Positions 13,901-26,096 of a DNA stretch of 64,000 nucleotides are shown one piece after another. Source of the DNA: Patiria miniata (lineage: Eukaryota; Echinodermata; Asteroidea; Valvatida; Asterinidae); contig NW_024037051.1 in NCBI RefSeq assembly GCF_015706575.1, forward strand, positions 17,565,153 to 17,629,152. Reading direction: 5' to 3'. The notes under the pieces were generated by a model. The model did no database searches and was not told the origin of the DNA. It worked only from the letters and a program-made list of their open reading frames with translations. Position numbers and translations under genes: made by a program. Positions within the stretch are counted from its first letter, which is position 1, and the number at the start of each line of letters is the position of its first letter.

Positions 13901-16900
13901 TCCAAAGGTTTCAGGCCTGAAGCCTTGCAATTTTGTCAGCTTGTTGGCCTATTCATCCGCTATCCACCAAGGTATAGTTTGTCAAAATCCATCCATGTAA
14001 AGATACCTTTAGTCCGCGACTCATGAGAGCCAGGTCGGCTGGCGCTGACAGCCCTTGCTATGGGACTTACTGCACAAAAACGAAACTGGGGGCATCATGC
14101 ACCTACGTCTGAGGCTCACTCCAAAAGTTTCAAGTCTGAAGCCTTGCAATTTTGTCAGCTTGTTGGCCTATTCATCCGCTATCCACCAAGGTATAGTTTG
14201 TCAAAATCCATCCATGTTAAGATACCTTTAGACCGCGACTCATGAGAGCCAGGTCGGCTGGCGCTGACAGCCCTTGCTATGGGACATACTGCACAAAAAC
14301 GAAACTGGGGGCATCATGCACCTACGTCTGGGGCTCACTCCAAAAGTTTCAGGTCTGAAGCTTGCATATTTGTCAGCTTGTTAGCCTATTCATCCGCTAT
14401 CCACCAAGGTATAATTTGTCAAAATCCATCTATGTTAAGATACCTTTAGACCGCGACTCATGAGAGCCATGTCGGCTGGCGCTGACAGCCCTTGCTATGG
14501 GACTTACTGCACAAAAACGAAACTGGGGCATCATGCACATACCTCTGGGGCTCACTCCAAAGGTTTCAGGCTGAAGCCTTGCAATTTTGTCAGCTTGTTG
14601 GCCTATTCATCCGCTATCCACCAAGGTATAGTTTGTCAAAATCCATCCATGTTAAGGTACCTTTAGACCGCGACTCATGAGAGCCATGTCGGCTGGCGCT
14701 GACAGCCCTTGCTATGGGACTTACTGCACAAAAACGAAGCTGGGGGCATCATGCACCTACGTTTGGGTCTCACTCCAAAAGTTTCAGGTCTGAAGCCTTG
14801 CATATTTGTCAGCTTGTTAGCCTATTCATTCGCTATCCACCAAGGTATAGTTTGTCAAAATCCATCCATCATAAGATACCTTTAGTCCGCGACTCATGAG
14901 AGCCAGGTCGGCTGGCGCTGACAGCCCTTGCTATGGGACTTCTGCACAAAAACGAAACTGGGGGCATCATGCACCTACGTTCGGGGCTCACTCCAAAAGT
15001 TTCAAATCTGAAGCCTTGCAAATTTGTCAGCATGTTGGCCTATTCATTCGCTATCCACCAAGGTATAGTTTGTCAAAATCCATTTATGTTAAGGTACCTT
15101 TAGACCGCGACTCATGAGAGCCGTGTCGGCTGGCGCTGACAGCCCTTGCTATGGGACTTACTGCACAAAAACGAAACTGGGGGCATCATGCACATACTTC
15201 TGGGGCTCACTCCAAAGGTTTCAGGCCTGAAGCCTTGCAATTTTGTCAGCTTGTTGGCCTATTCATCCGCTATCCACCAAGGTATAGTTTGTCAAAATCC
15301 ATCCATGTAAAGATACCTTTAGACCGCGAATCATGAGAGCCAGGTCGGCTGGCGCTGACAGCCCTTGCTATGGGACTTACTGCACAAAAACGAAACTCGG
15401 GGCATCATGCACCTACGTCTGGAGCTCACTCCAAACGTTTCAAATCTGAAGCCTTGCAAATTTGTCAGCATATTGGCCTATTCATCCGCTATCCACCAAG
15501 GTATAGTTTGTCAAAATCCATCCATGTTAAGATACCTTTAGACCGCGACTCATGAGAGCCAGGTCGGCTGGCGCTGACAGCCCTTGCTATGGGACTTACT
15601 GCACAAAAACGAAACTGGGGGCATCATGCACATACTTCTGGGGCTCACTCCAAAAGTTTAGAGTCTGAAGCCTTGCAATTTTGTCAGCTTGTTGGCATAT
15701 TCATCCGCTATCCACCAAGGTATAGTTTGTCAAAATCCATCCATGTAAAGATACCTTTAGTCCGCGACTCATGAGAGCCAGGTCGGCTGGCGCTGACAGC
15801 CCTTGCTATGGGACTTACTGCACAAAAACGAAACTCGGGGCATCATGCACCTACGTCTGGGGCTCACTCCAAAAGTTTCAAATCTGAAGCCTTGCAAATT
15901 GGTCAGCATATTGGCCTATTCATCCGCTATCCACCAAGGTATAGTTTGTCAAAATCCATCCATGTTAAGATACCTTTAGACCGCGACTCATGAGAGCCAG
16001 GTCGGCTGGCGCTGACAGCCCTTGCTATGGGACATACTGCACAAAATCGAAACTCGGGGCATCATGCACCTACGTCTGGGGCTCACTCCAAAAGTTTAAA
16101 GTCTGAAGACTTGCAAATTTGTCAGCTTGTTGGCCTATTCATCTGCTATCCACCAAGGTATAGTTTGTCAAAATCCATCTATCATAAGATACCTTTAGAC
16201 CGCGACTCATGAGAGCCAGGTCGGCTGGCGCTGACAGCCCTTGCTATGGGACATACTGCACAAAAACGAAACTGGGGGCATCATGCACCTACGTTCGAGG
16301 CTCACTCCAAAAGTTTCAAATCTGAAGCCTTGCAAATTTGTCAGCATGTTGGCCTATTCATTCGCTATCCACCAAGGTATAGTTTGTCAAAATCCATTTA
16401 TGTTAAGGTACCTTTAGACCGCGACTCATGAGAGCCATGTCGGCTGGCGCTGGCAGCCCTTGCTATGGGACTTACTGCACAAAAACGAAACTGGGGGCAT
16501 CATGCACCTACGTTTGGGGCTCACTCCAAAGGTTTCAGGCCTGAAGCCTTGCAATTTTGTCAGCTTGTTGGCCTATTCATCCGCTATCCACCAAGGTATA
16601 GTTTGTCAAAATCCATCCATGTAAAGATACCTTTAGTCCGCGACTCATGAGAGCCAGGTCGGCTGGCGCTGACAGCCCTTGCTATGGGACTTACTGCACA
16701 AAAACGAAACTGGGGGCATCATGCACCTACGTCTGGGGCTCACTCCAAAAGTTTCAGGTCTGAAGCTTGCATATTTGTCAGCTTGTTAGCCTATTCATCC
16801 GCTATCCACCAAGGTATAATTTGTCAAAATCCATCTATGTTAAGATACCTTTAGACCGCGACTCATGAGAGCCATGTCGGCTGGCGCTAACAGCCCTTGC

Positions 16901-19746
16901 TATGGGACTTACTGCACAAAAACGAAACTGGGGCATCATGCACATACCTCTGGGGCTCACTCCAAAGGTTTCAGGCTTGAAGCCTTGCAATTTTGTCAGC
17001 TTGTTGGCCTATTCATCCGCTATCCACCAAGGTATAGTTTGTCAAAATCCATCCATGTTAAGGTACCTTTAGACCGCGACTCATGAGAGCCATGTCGGCT
17101 GGCGCTGACAGCCCTTGCTATGGGACTTACTGCACAAAAACGAAGCTGGGGGCATCATGCACCTACGTTTGGGTCTCACTCCAAAAGTTTCAGGTCTGAA
17201 GCCTTGCATATTTGTCAGCTTGTTAGCCTATTCATTCGCTATCCACCAAGGTATAATTTGTCAAAATCCATCCATTTTAAGATACCTTTAGACCGCGACT
17301 CATGAGAGCCATGTCGGCTGGCGCTGACAGCCCTTGCTATGGGACTTACTGCACAAAAACGAAACTGGGGGCATCATGCACATACCTCTGGGGCTCACTC
17401 CAAAGGTTTCAGGCTGAAGCCTTGCAATTTTGTCAGCTTGTTGGCCTATTCATCCGCTATCCACCAAGGTATAGTTTGTCAAAATCCATCCATGTTAAGG
17501 TACCTTTAGACCGCGACTCATGAGAGCCATGTCGGCTGGCGCTGACAGCCCTTGCTATGGGACATACTGCACAAAATCGAAACTCGGGGCATCATGCACC
17601 TACGTCTGGGGCTCACTCCAAAAGTTTAAAGTCTGAAGCCTTGCAAATTTGTCAGCTTGTTGGCCTATTCATCCGCTATCCACCAAGGTATAGTTTGTCA
17701 AAATCCATCCATCATAAGATACCTTTAGACCGCGACTCATGAGAGCCAGGTCGGCTGGCGCTGACAGCCCTTGCTATGGGACATTCTGCACAAAAACGAA
17801 ACTGGGGGCATCATGCACCTACGTTCGGGGCTCACTCCAAAAGTTTCAAATCTGAAGCCTTGCAAATTTGTCAGCATGTTGGCCTATTCTTTCGCTATCC
17901 ACCAAGGTATAGTTTGTCAAAATCCATTTATGTTAAGGTACCTTTAGACCGCGACTCATGAGAGCCGTGTCGGCTGGCGCTGACAGCCCTTGCTATGGGA
18001 CTTACTGCACAAAAACGAAACTGGGGGCATCATGCACATACTTCTGGGGCTCACTCCAAAGGTTTCAGGCCTGAAGCCTTGCAATTTGTCAGCTTGTTGT
18101 CCTATTCATCCGCTATCCACCAAGGTATAGTTTGTCAAAATCCATCCATGTAAAGATACCTTTAGTCCGCGAATCATGAGAGCCAGGTCGGCTGGCGCTG
18201 ACAGCCCTTGCTATGGGACTTACTGCACAAAAACGAAACTCGGGGGCATCATGCACCTACGTCTGGAGCTCACTCCAAACGTTTCAAATCTGAAGCCTTG
18301 CAAATTTGTCAGCATATTGGCCTATTCATCCGCTATCCACCAAGGTATAGTTTGTCAAAATCCATCCATGTTAAGATACCTTTAGACCGCGACTCATGAG
18401 AGCCACGTCGGCTGGCGCTGACAGCCCTTGCTATGGGACTTACTGCACAAAAACGAAACTGGGGGCATCATGCACATACTTCTGGGGCTCACTCCAAAAG
18501 TTTCAAATCTGAAGCCTTGCAATTTTGTCAGCTTGTTGGCATATTCATCCGCTATCCACCAAGGTATAGTTTGTCAAAATCCATCCATGTAAAGATACCT
18601 TTAGTCCGCGACTCATGAGAGCCAGGTCGGCTGGCGCTGACAGCCCTTGCTATGGGACTTACTGCACAAAAACGAAACTCGGGGCATCATGCACCTACGT
18701 CTGGGGCTCACTCCAAAAGTTTCAAATCTGAAGCCTTGCAAATTGGTCAGCATATTGGCCTATTCATCCGCTATCCACCAAGGTATAGTTTGTCAAAATC
18801 CATCCATGTTAAGATACCTTTAGACCGCGACTCATGAGAGCCAGGTCGGCTGGCGCTGACAGCCCTTGCTATGGGACATACTGCACAAAATCGAAACTCG
18901 GGGCATCATGCACCTACGTCTGGGGCTCACTCCAAAAGTTTAAAGTCTGAAGACTTGCAAATTTGTCAGCTTGTTGGCATATTCATCTGCTATCCACCAA
19001 GGTATAGTTTGTCAAAATCCATCCATCATAAGATACCTTTAGACCGCGACTCATGAGAGCCAGGTCGGCTGGCGCTGACAGCCCTTGCTATGGGACATAC
19101 TGCACAAAAACGAAACTGGGGGCATCATGCACCTACGTTCGAGGCTCACTCCAAAAGTTTCAAATCTGAAGCCTTGCAAATTTGTCAGCATGTTGGCCTA
19201 TTCATTCGCTATCCACCAAGGTATAGTTTGTCAAAATCCATTTATGTTAAGGTACCTTTAGACCGCGACTCATGAGAGCCATGTCGGCTCGCGCTGGCAG
19301 CCCTTGCTATGGGACTTACTGCACAAAAACGAAACTGGGGGCATCATGCACCTACGTTTGGGGCTCACTCCAAAGGTTTCAGGCCTGAAGCCTTGCAATT
19401 TTGTCAGCTTGTTGGCCTATTCATCCGCTATCCACCAAGGTATAGTTTGTCAAAATTCATCCATGTAAAGATACCTTTAGTCCGCGACTCATGAGAGCCA
19501 GGTCGGCTGGCGCTGACAGCCCTTGCTATGGGACTTACTGCACAAAAACGAAACTGGGGGCATCATGCACCTACGTCTGAGGCTCACTCCAAAAGTTTCA
19601 AGTCTGAAGCCTTGCAAATTTGTCAGCTTGTTGGCCTATTCATCCGCTATCCACCAAGGTATAGTTTGTCAAAATCCATCCATGTTAAGATACCTTTAGA
19701 CCGCGACTCATGAGAGCCATGTCGGCTGGCGCTGACAGCCCATGCT
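10998..19746 (+). repeat. Higher-order repeat with length variants of 15, 11 and 14 monomers
   Basis: Three consecutive blocks, each starting with a y-type monomer. Copy 1 (10998-14278) reads y z e f z m n g d o d' m n g s. Copy 2 (14279-16683) reads y z f/m n g d o d' m n g. Copy 3 (16684-19746) reads y z f z m n g d o d' m n g s. Marks: m has aaaatcgaaactcgg with gtttaaagtctg; n has gttcgggg or gttcgagg with cagcatgttgg; d' has gcaaattggtcag; o has ttggcatattcatcc and ctttagtccgcg. The m units at 16027 and 18871 share gaagacttgc and catctgctatcc, absent at 13403, so copies 2 and 3 share a more recent common source for that part. Confidence 0.82.
14714..14932 (+). repeat. Hybrid monomer f/m
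   Basis: The left part matches the f monomer at 17120 (cgaagctgggggcatc, cgtttgggtctcac, gcatatttgtcag, cctattcattcgc). The right part matches the m monomer at 17557 (tatagtttgtc, ccatccatcataagata). The switch lies between about 14831 and 14850. Relative to copy 3 of the HOR, the hybrid stands where f-z-m stands, so two whole monomer lengths are missing. This is the footprint expected of unequal crossing-over between homologous positions of two monomers. Confidence 0.75.
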
Positions 19747-22700
19747 ATGGGACTTACTGCAAAAAATCAAAACTGGGGGCATCATGCACCTACGTCTGAG
19801 GCTCACTCCAAAAGTTTCAAGTCTGAAGCCTTGCGAATTTGTCAGCATATCGGCCTATTCATCCGCTATCCACCAAGGTATAGTTTGTCAAAATCCATCT
19901 ATGTTAAGGTATCTTTCGACCGCGACTCATGAGAGCCAGGTCGGCTGGCGCTGACAGCACTTACTATGGGACTTACTGCACAAAAACTAAACTGGGGGCA
20001 TCATGCACCTACGTCTGGGGCTCACTCCAAAAGTTTCAGGTCAGAAGCCTTGCATATTTGTCAGCTTGTTAGCCTATTCATCCGCTATCCGCCAAGGTAT
20101 AATTTGTCAAAATCCATCGATGTTAAGGTACCTTTAGACCGCGACTCATGAGAGCCAGGTCGGCTGGCGCTGACAGCCCTTGCTATGGGACATACTGCAC
20201 AAAAACGAAACTGGGGGAATCATGCACCTACGTCTGGGGCTCACTCCAAAAGTTTCAAATCTGAAGTCTTGCAAATTTGTCAGCATGTTGGCCTATTCAT
20301 TCGCTATCCACCAAGGTATAGTTTGTCAAAATCCATCCATGTTAAGATACTTTTAGACCGCGACTCATGAGAGCAAGGTCGGCTGGCGCTGACACCCCTT
20401 GCTATGGGACATACTGCACAAAAACGAAACTCGGGGCATCATGCACCTACGTCTGGGGCTCACTCCAAAAGTTTCAGGCCTGAAGCCTTGCAATTTTGTC
20501 AGCTTGTTAGCCTATTCATCCGCTATCCACCAAGGTATAATTTGTCAAAATCCATCAATGTTAAGATACCTTTAGACCGCGACTCATGAGAGCCATGTCG
20601 GCTGGCGCTAACAGCCCTTGCTATGGGACTTACTGCACAAAAACGAAACTGGGGGCATCATGCACATACCTCTGGGGCTCACTCCAAAGGTTTCTGGCTG
20701 AAGCCTTGCAATTTTGTCAGCTTGTTGGCCTATTCATCCGCTATCCACCAAGGTATAGTTTGTCAAAATCCATCCATGTTAAGTTACCTTTAGACCGCGA
20801 CTCATGAGAGCCATGTCGGCTGGCGCTGACAGCCCTTGCTATGGGACTTACTGCACAAAAACGAAGCTGGGGGCATCATGCACCTACGTTTGGGTCTCAC
20901 TCCAAAAGTTTCAGGTCTGAAGCCTTGCATATTTGTCAGCTTGTTAGCCTATTCATCCGCTATCCACCAAGGTATAATTTGTCAAAATCCATCCATTTTA
21001 AGATACCTTTAGACCGCGACTCATGAGAGCCATGTCGGCTGGCGCTAACAGCCCTTGCTATGGGACTTACTGCACAAAAACGAAACTGGGGGCATCATGC
21101 ACATACTTCTGGGGCTCACTCCAAAGGTTTCAGGCCTGAAGCCTTGCAATTTTGTCAGCTTGTTAGCCTATTCATCCGCTATCCACCAAGATATAGTTTG
21201 TCAAAATCCATCCATGTTAAGGTACCTTTAGACCGCGACTCATGAGAGCCATGTCGGCCTTCGCTGGCAGCCCTTGCTATGGGACTTATTGCACAAAATC
21301 GAAACTGGGGGCATCATGCACCTACGTCTGGGGTTCACTCCAAAAGTTTCAAGTCTGAAGCCTTGCAAATTTGTCAGCTTGTTGGCCTATTCATCCGCTA
21401 TCCACCAAGGTATAGTTTGTCAAAATCCATCCATGTAAAGATACCTTTAGTCCGCGACTCATGAGAGCCAGGTCGGCTGGCGCTGACAGCCCTTGCTATG
21501 GGACTTACTGCACAAAAACGAAACTGGGGGCATCATGCACATACTTCTGGGGCTCACTCCAAAAGTTTCAGGTCTGAAGCCTTGCAATTTTGTCAGCTTG
21601 TTGGCCTATTCATCCGCTATCCACCAAGGTATAGTTTGTCAAAATCCATCCATGTTAAGATACCTTTAGACCGCAACTTATGAGAGCCAGGTCGGCTGGC
21701 GCTGACAGCCCTTGCTATGGGACATACTGCACAAAAACGAAACTGGGGGCATCATGCACATACTTCTGGGGCTCACTCCAGAAGTTTCAAGTCTGAAGCC
21801 TTGCAATTTTGTCAGCTTGTTGGCCTATTCATCCGCTATCCACCAAGGTATAGTTTGTCAAAATCCATCCATTTTAAGATACCTTTAGACCGCAACTTAT
21901 GAGAGCCAGGTCGGCTGGCGCTGACAGCCCTTGCTATGGGACATACTGCACAAAAACGAAACTGGGGGCATCATGCACCTACGTCTGGGGCTCACTCCAA
22001 AAGTTTCAGGTCTGAAGCTATGCATATTTGTCAGCTTGTTAGCCTATTCATCCGCTATCCACCAAGGTATAATTTGTCAAAATCCATCCATGTTAAGATA
22101 CCTTTAGACCGCGACTCATGAGAGCCATGTCGGCTGGCGCTAACAGCCCTTGCTATGGGACTTACTGCACAAAAACGAAACTGGGGCATCATGCACATAC
22201 CTCTGGGGCTCACTCCAAAGGTTTCAGGCTTGAAGCCTTGCAATTTTGTCAGCTTGTTGGCCTATTCATCCGCTATCCAACAAGGTATAGTTTGTCAAAA
22301 TCCATCCATGTTAAGGTACCTTTAGACCGCGACTCATGAGAGCCATGTCGGCTGGCGCTGACAGCCCTTGCTATGGGACTTACTGCACAAAAACGAAGCT
22401 GGGGGCATCATGCACCTACGTTTGGGGCTCACTCCAAAAGTTTCAGGTCTGAAGCCTTGCATATTTGTCAGCTTGTTAGACTATTCATCCGCTATCCACC
22501 AAGGTATAATTTGTCAAAATCCATCCATGTTAAGATACCTTTAGACCGCGACTCATGAGAGCCAGGTCGGCTGGCGCTGACAGCCCTTGCTATGGGACTT
22601 ACTGCACAAAAACGAAGCTGGGGGCATCATGCACCTACGTTTGGGTCTCACTCCAAAAGTTTCAGGTCTGAAGCCTTGCATATTTGTCAGCTTGTTAGCC

Positions 22701-23248
22701 TATTCATCCGCTATCCACCAAGGTATAATTTGTCAAAATCCATCCATTTTAAGATACCTTTAGACCGCGACTCATGAGAGCCATGTCGGCTGGCGCTAAC
22801 AGCCCTTGCTATGGGACTTACTGCACAAACACGAAACTGGGGGCATCATGCACATACTTCTGGGGCTCACTCCAAAGGTTTCAGGCCTGAAGCCTTGCAA
22901 TTTTGTCAGCTTGTTAGCCTATTCATCCGCTATCCACCAAGATATAGTTTGTCAAAATCCATCCATGTTAAGGTACCTTTAGACCGCGACTCATGAGAGC
23001 CATGTCGGCCTTCGCTGGCAGCCCTTGCTATGGGACTTATTGCACAAAATCGAAACTGGGGGCATCATGCACCTACGTCTGGGGTTCACTCCAAAAGTTT
23101 CAAGTCTGAAGCCTTGCAAATTTGTCAGCTTGTTGGCCTATTCATCCGCTATCCACCAAGGTATAGTTTGTCAAAATCCATCTATGTAAAGATACCTTTA
23201 GTCCGCGACTCATGAGAGCCAGGTCGGCTGGCGCTGACAGCCCTTGCT
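19747..23248 (+). repeat. Family A: a-b-c block followed by z-f-g-h, x-x-y-z-e-f-g-h
   Basis: An a-b-c set (19747-20403) copies the set at 6414-7070 closely, sharing acagcccatgctatggg, ccttactatggga (here cacttactatggga), ggggaatcatgc and aagatacttttag. Next come a chimeric unit at 20404 (starts like d, then aggcctgaag and cttgttagcc), then z f g h (20623-21497), x x y z (21498-22372) and e f g h (22373-23248). The f-g-h trio at 20841 recurs at 22592 with a spacing of 1751 bp, eight monomers. The h units at 21279 and 23030 share cggccttcgctgg, cttattgcac and ggggttcactcc. Confidence 0.78.
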
Positions 23249-26096
23249 ATGGGACTTACTACACAAAAACGAAACTCGGGGCATCATGCACCTACGTCTC
23301 GGGCTCACTCCAAAAGTTTCAAATCTGAAGCCTTGCAAATTTGTCAGCATGTTGGCCTATTCATCCGCTATCCACCAAGGTATAGTTTGTCAAAATCCAT
23401 CCATGTTAAGATACCTTTAGACCGCGACTCATGAGAGCCAGGTCGGCTGGCGCTGACAGCCCTTGCTATGGGACATACTGCACAAAATCGAAACTCGGGG
23501 CATCATGCACCTACGTCTGGGGCTCACTCCAAAAGTTTGAAGTCTGAAGCCTTGCAAATTTGTCAGCATGATGGCCTATTCATCCGCTATCCACCAAGGT
23601 ATAGTTTGTCAAAATCCATCTATGTTAAGGTACCTTTAGACCGCGACTCATGAGAGCCATGTCGGCTGGCGCTAACAGCCCTTGCTATGGGACTTACTGC
23701 ACAAAAACGAAACTGGGGGCATCATGCACATACCTCTGGGGCTCACTCCAAAGGTTTCAGGCTTGAAGCCTTGCAATTTTGTCAGCTTGTTGGCCTATTC
23801 ATCCGCTATCCACCAAGGTATAGTTTGTCAAAATCCATCCATGTTAAGGTACCTTTAGACCGCGACTCATGAGAGCCATGTCGGCTGGCGCTGACAGCCC
23901 TTGCTATGGGACTTACTGCACAAAAACGAAACTGGGGGCATCATGCACCTACGTTTGGGGCTCACTCCAAAAGTTTCAGGTCTGAAGCCTTGCATATTTG
24001 TCAGCTTGTTAGCCTATTCATCCGCTATCCACCAAGGTATAATTTGTCAAAATCCATCCATGTTAAGATACCTTTAGACCGCGACTCATGAGAGCCAGGT
24101 CGGCTGGCGCTAACAGCCCTTGCTATGGGACTTACTGCACAAAAACGAAACTGGGGGCATCATGCACCTACGTTTGGGTCTCACTCCAAAAGTTTCAGGT
24201 CTGAAGCCTTGCATATTTGTCAGCTTGTTAGCCTATTCATCCGCTATCCACCAAGGTATAATTTGTCAAAATCCATCCATTTTAAGATACCTTTAGACCG
24301 CGACTCATGAGAGCCATGTCGGCTGGCGCTAACAGCCCTTGCTATGGGACTTACTGCACAAAAACGAAACTCGGGGAATCATGCACCTACGTCTCGGGCT
24401 CACTCCAAAAGTTTCAGGTCTGAAGCCTTGCAAATTTGTCAGCATGTTGGCCTATTCATCCGCTATCCACCAAGGTATAGTTTGTCAAAATCCATCCATG
24501 TTAAGGTACCTTTAGACCGCAACTCATGAGAGCCATGTCTGCTGGCGCTGACAGCCCTTGCTATGGGACTTACTGCACAAAAACGAAACTGGGGGCATCA
24601 TGCACCTACGTTTGGGTCTCACTCCAAAAGTTTCAGGTCTGAAGCCTTGCATATTTGTCAGCTTGTTAGCCTATTCATCCGCTATCCACCAAGGTATAAT
24701 TTGTCAAAATCCATCCATTTTAAGATACCTTTAGACCGCGACTCATGAGAGCCATGTCGGCTGGCGCTAACAGCCCTTGCTATGGGACTTACTGCACCAA
24801 AACGAAACTGGTGGCATCATGCACCTACGTTTGGGGCTCAATCCAAAAGTTTCAGGTCTGAAGCCTTGCATATTTGTCAGCTTGTTAGCCTATTCATCCA
24901 CTATCCACCAAGGTATAATTTGTCAAAATCCATCTATGTTAAGGTACCTTTAGACCGCGACTCATGAGAGCCATGTCGGCTGGCGCTAACAGCCCTTGCT
25001 ATGGGACTTACTGCACAAAAACGAAACTGGGGGCATCATGCACATACTTCTGGGGCTCACTCCAAAGGTTTCAGGCCTGAAGACTTGCAATTTTGTCAGC
25101 TTGTTGGCCTATTCATCCGCTATCCACCAAGGTATAGTTTGTCAAAATCCATCCATGTTAAGATACCTTTAGACCGCGACTCATGAGAGCCATGTCGGCT
25201 GGCGCTGACAGCCCATGCTATGGGACTTACTGCACAAAAATCGAAACTGGGGGCATCATGCACCTACGTCTGGGGCTCACTCCAAAAGTTTCAAGTCTGA
25301 AGCCTTGCAAATTTGTCAGCATATTGGCCTATTCATACGCTATCCACCAAGGTATAGTTTGTCAAAATCCATCTATGTTAAGGTACCTTTAGACCGCGAC
25401 TCATGAGAGCCATGTCGGCTGGCGCTGACAGCCCTTACTATGGGACTTACTGCACAAAAACGAAACTGGGGGCATCATGCACCTACGTCTGGGGCTTACT
25501 CCAAAAGTTTCAGGTCTGAAGCCTTGCATATTTGTCAGCTTGTTAGCCTATTCATCCGCTATCCACCAAGGTATAATTTGTCAAAATCCATCCATGTTAA
25601 GATACCTTTAGACCGCGACTCATGAGAGCCATGTCGGCTGGCGCTAACAGCCCTTGCTATGGGACTTACTGCACAAAAACGAAACTGGGGGCATCATGCA
25701 CATACTTCTGGGGCTCACTCCAAAGGTTTCAGGCCTGAAGCCTTGCAATTTTGTCAGCTTGTTGGCCTATTCATCCGCTATCCACCAAGGTATAGTTTAT
25801 CAAAATCCATCTATGTAAAGATACCTTTAGTCCGCGACTCATGAGAGCCAGGTCGGCTGGCGATGACAGCCCTTGCTATGGGACTTACTGCACAAAAACG
25901 AAACTCGGGGCATCATGCACCTACGTCTGAGGCTCACTCCAAAAGTTTCAAATCTGAAGCCTTGCAAATTTGTCAGCATATTGGCCTATTCATCCGCTAT
26001 CCACCAAGGTATAGTTTGTCAAAATCCATCTATGTTAAGGTACCTTTAGACCGCGACTCATGAGAGCCATGTCGGCTGGCGCTGACAGCCCTTGCT
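23249..26096 (+). repeat. Family A, mixed monomer order
   Basis: Thirteen monomers with few indels but no clear block repeat. Two f-type units (24125 and 24563) flank a unit with ggggaatcatgc and ctcgggctcac (24344). Units at 24782 and 25001 start the ggctcaatcc and cacatacttctgg types that become common to the right. Unit 23249 has cttactacac, also seen in 28943. One unit has gatgacagcc in place of gctgacagcc (25861). Nothing other than satellite is present. Confidence 0.85.
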
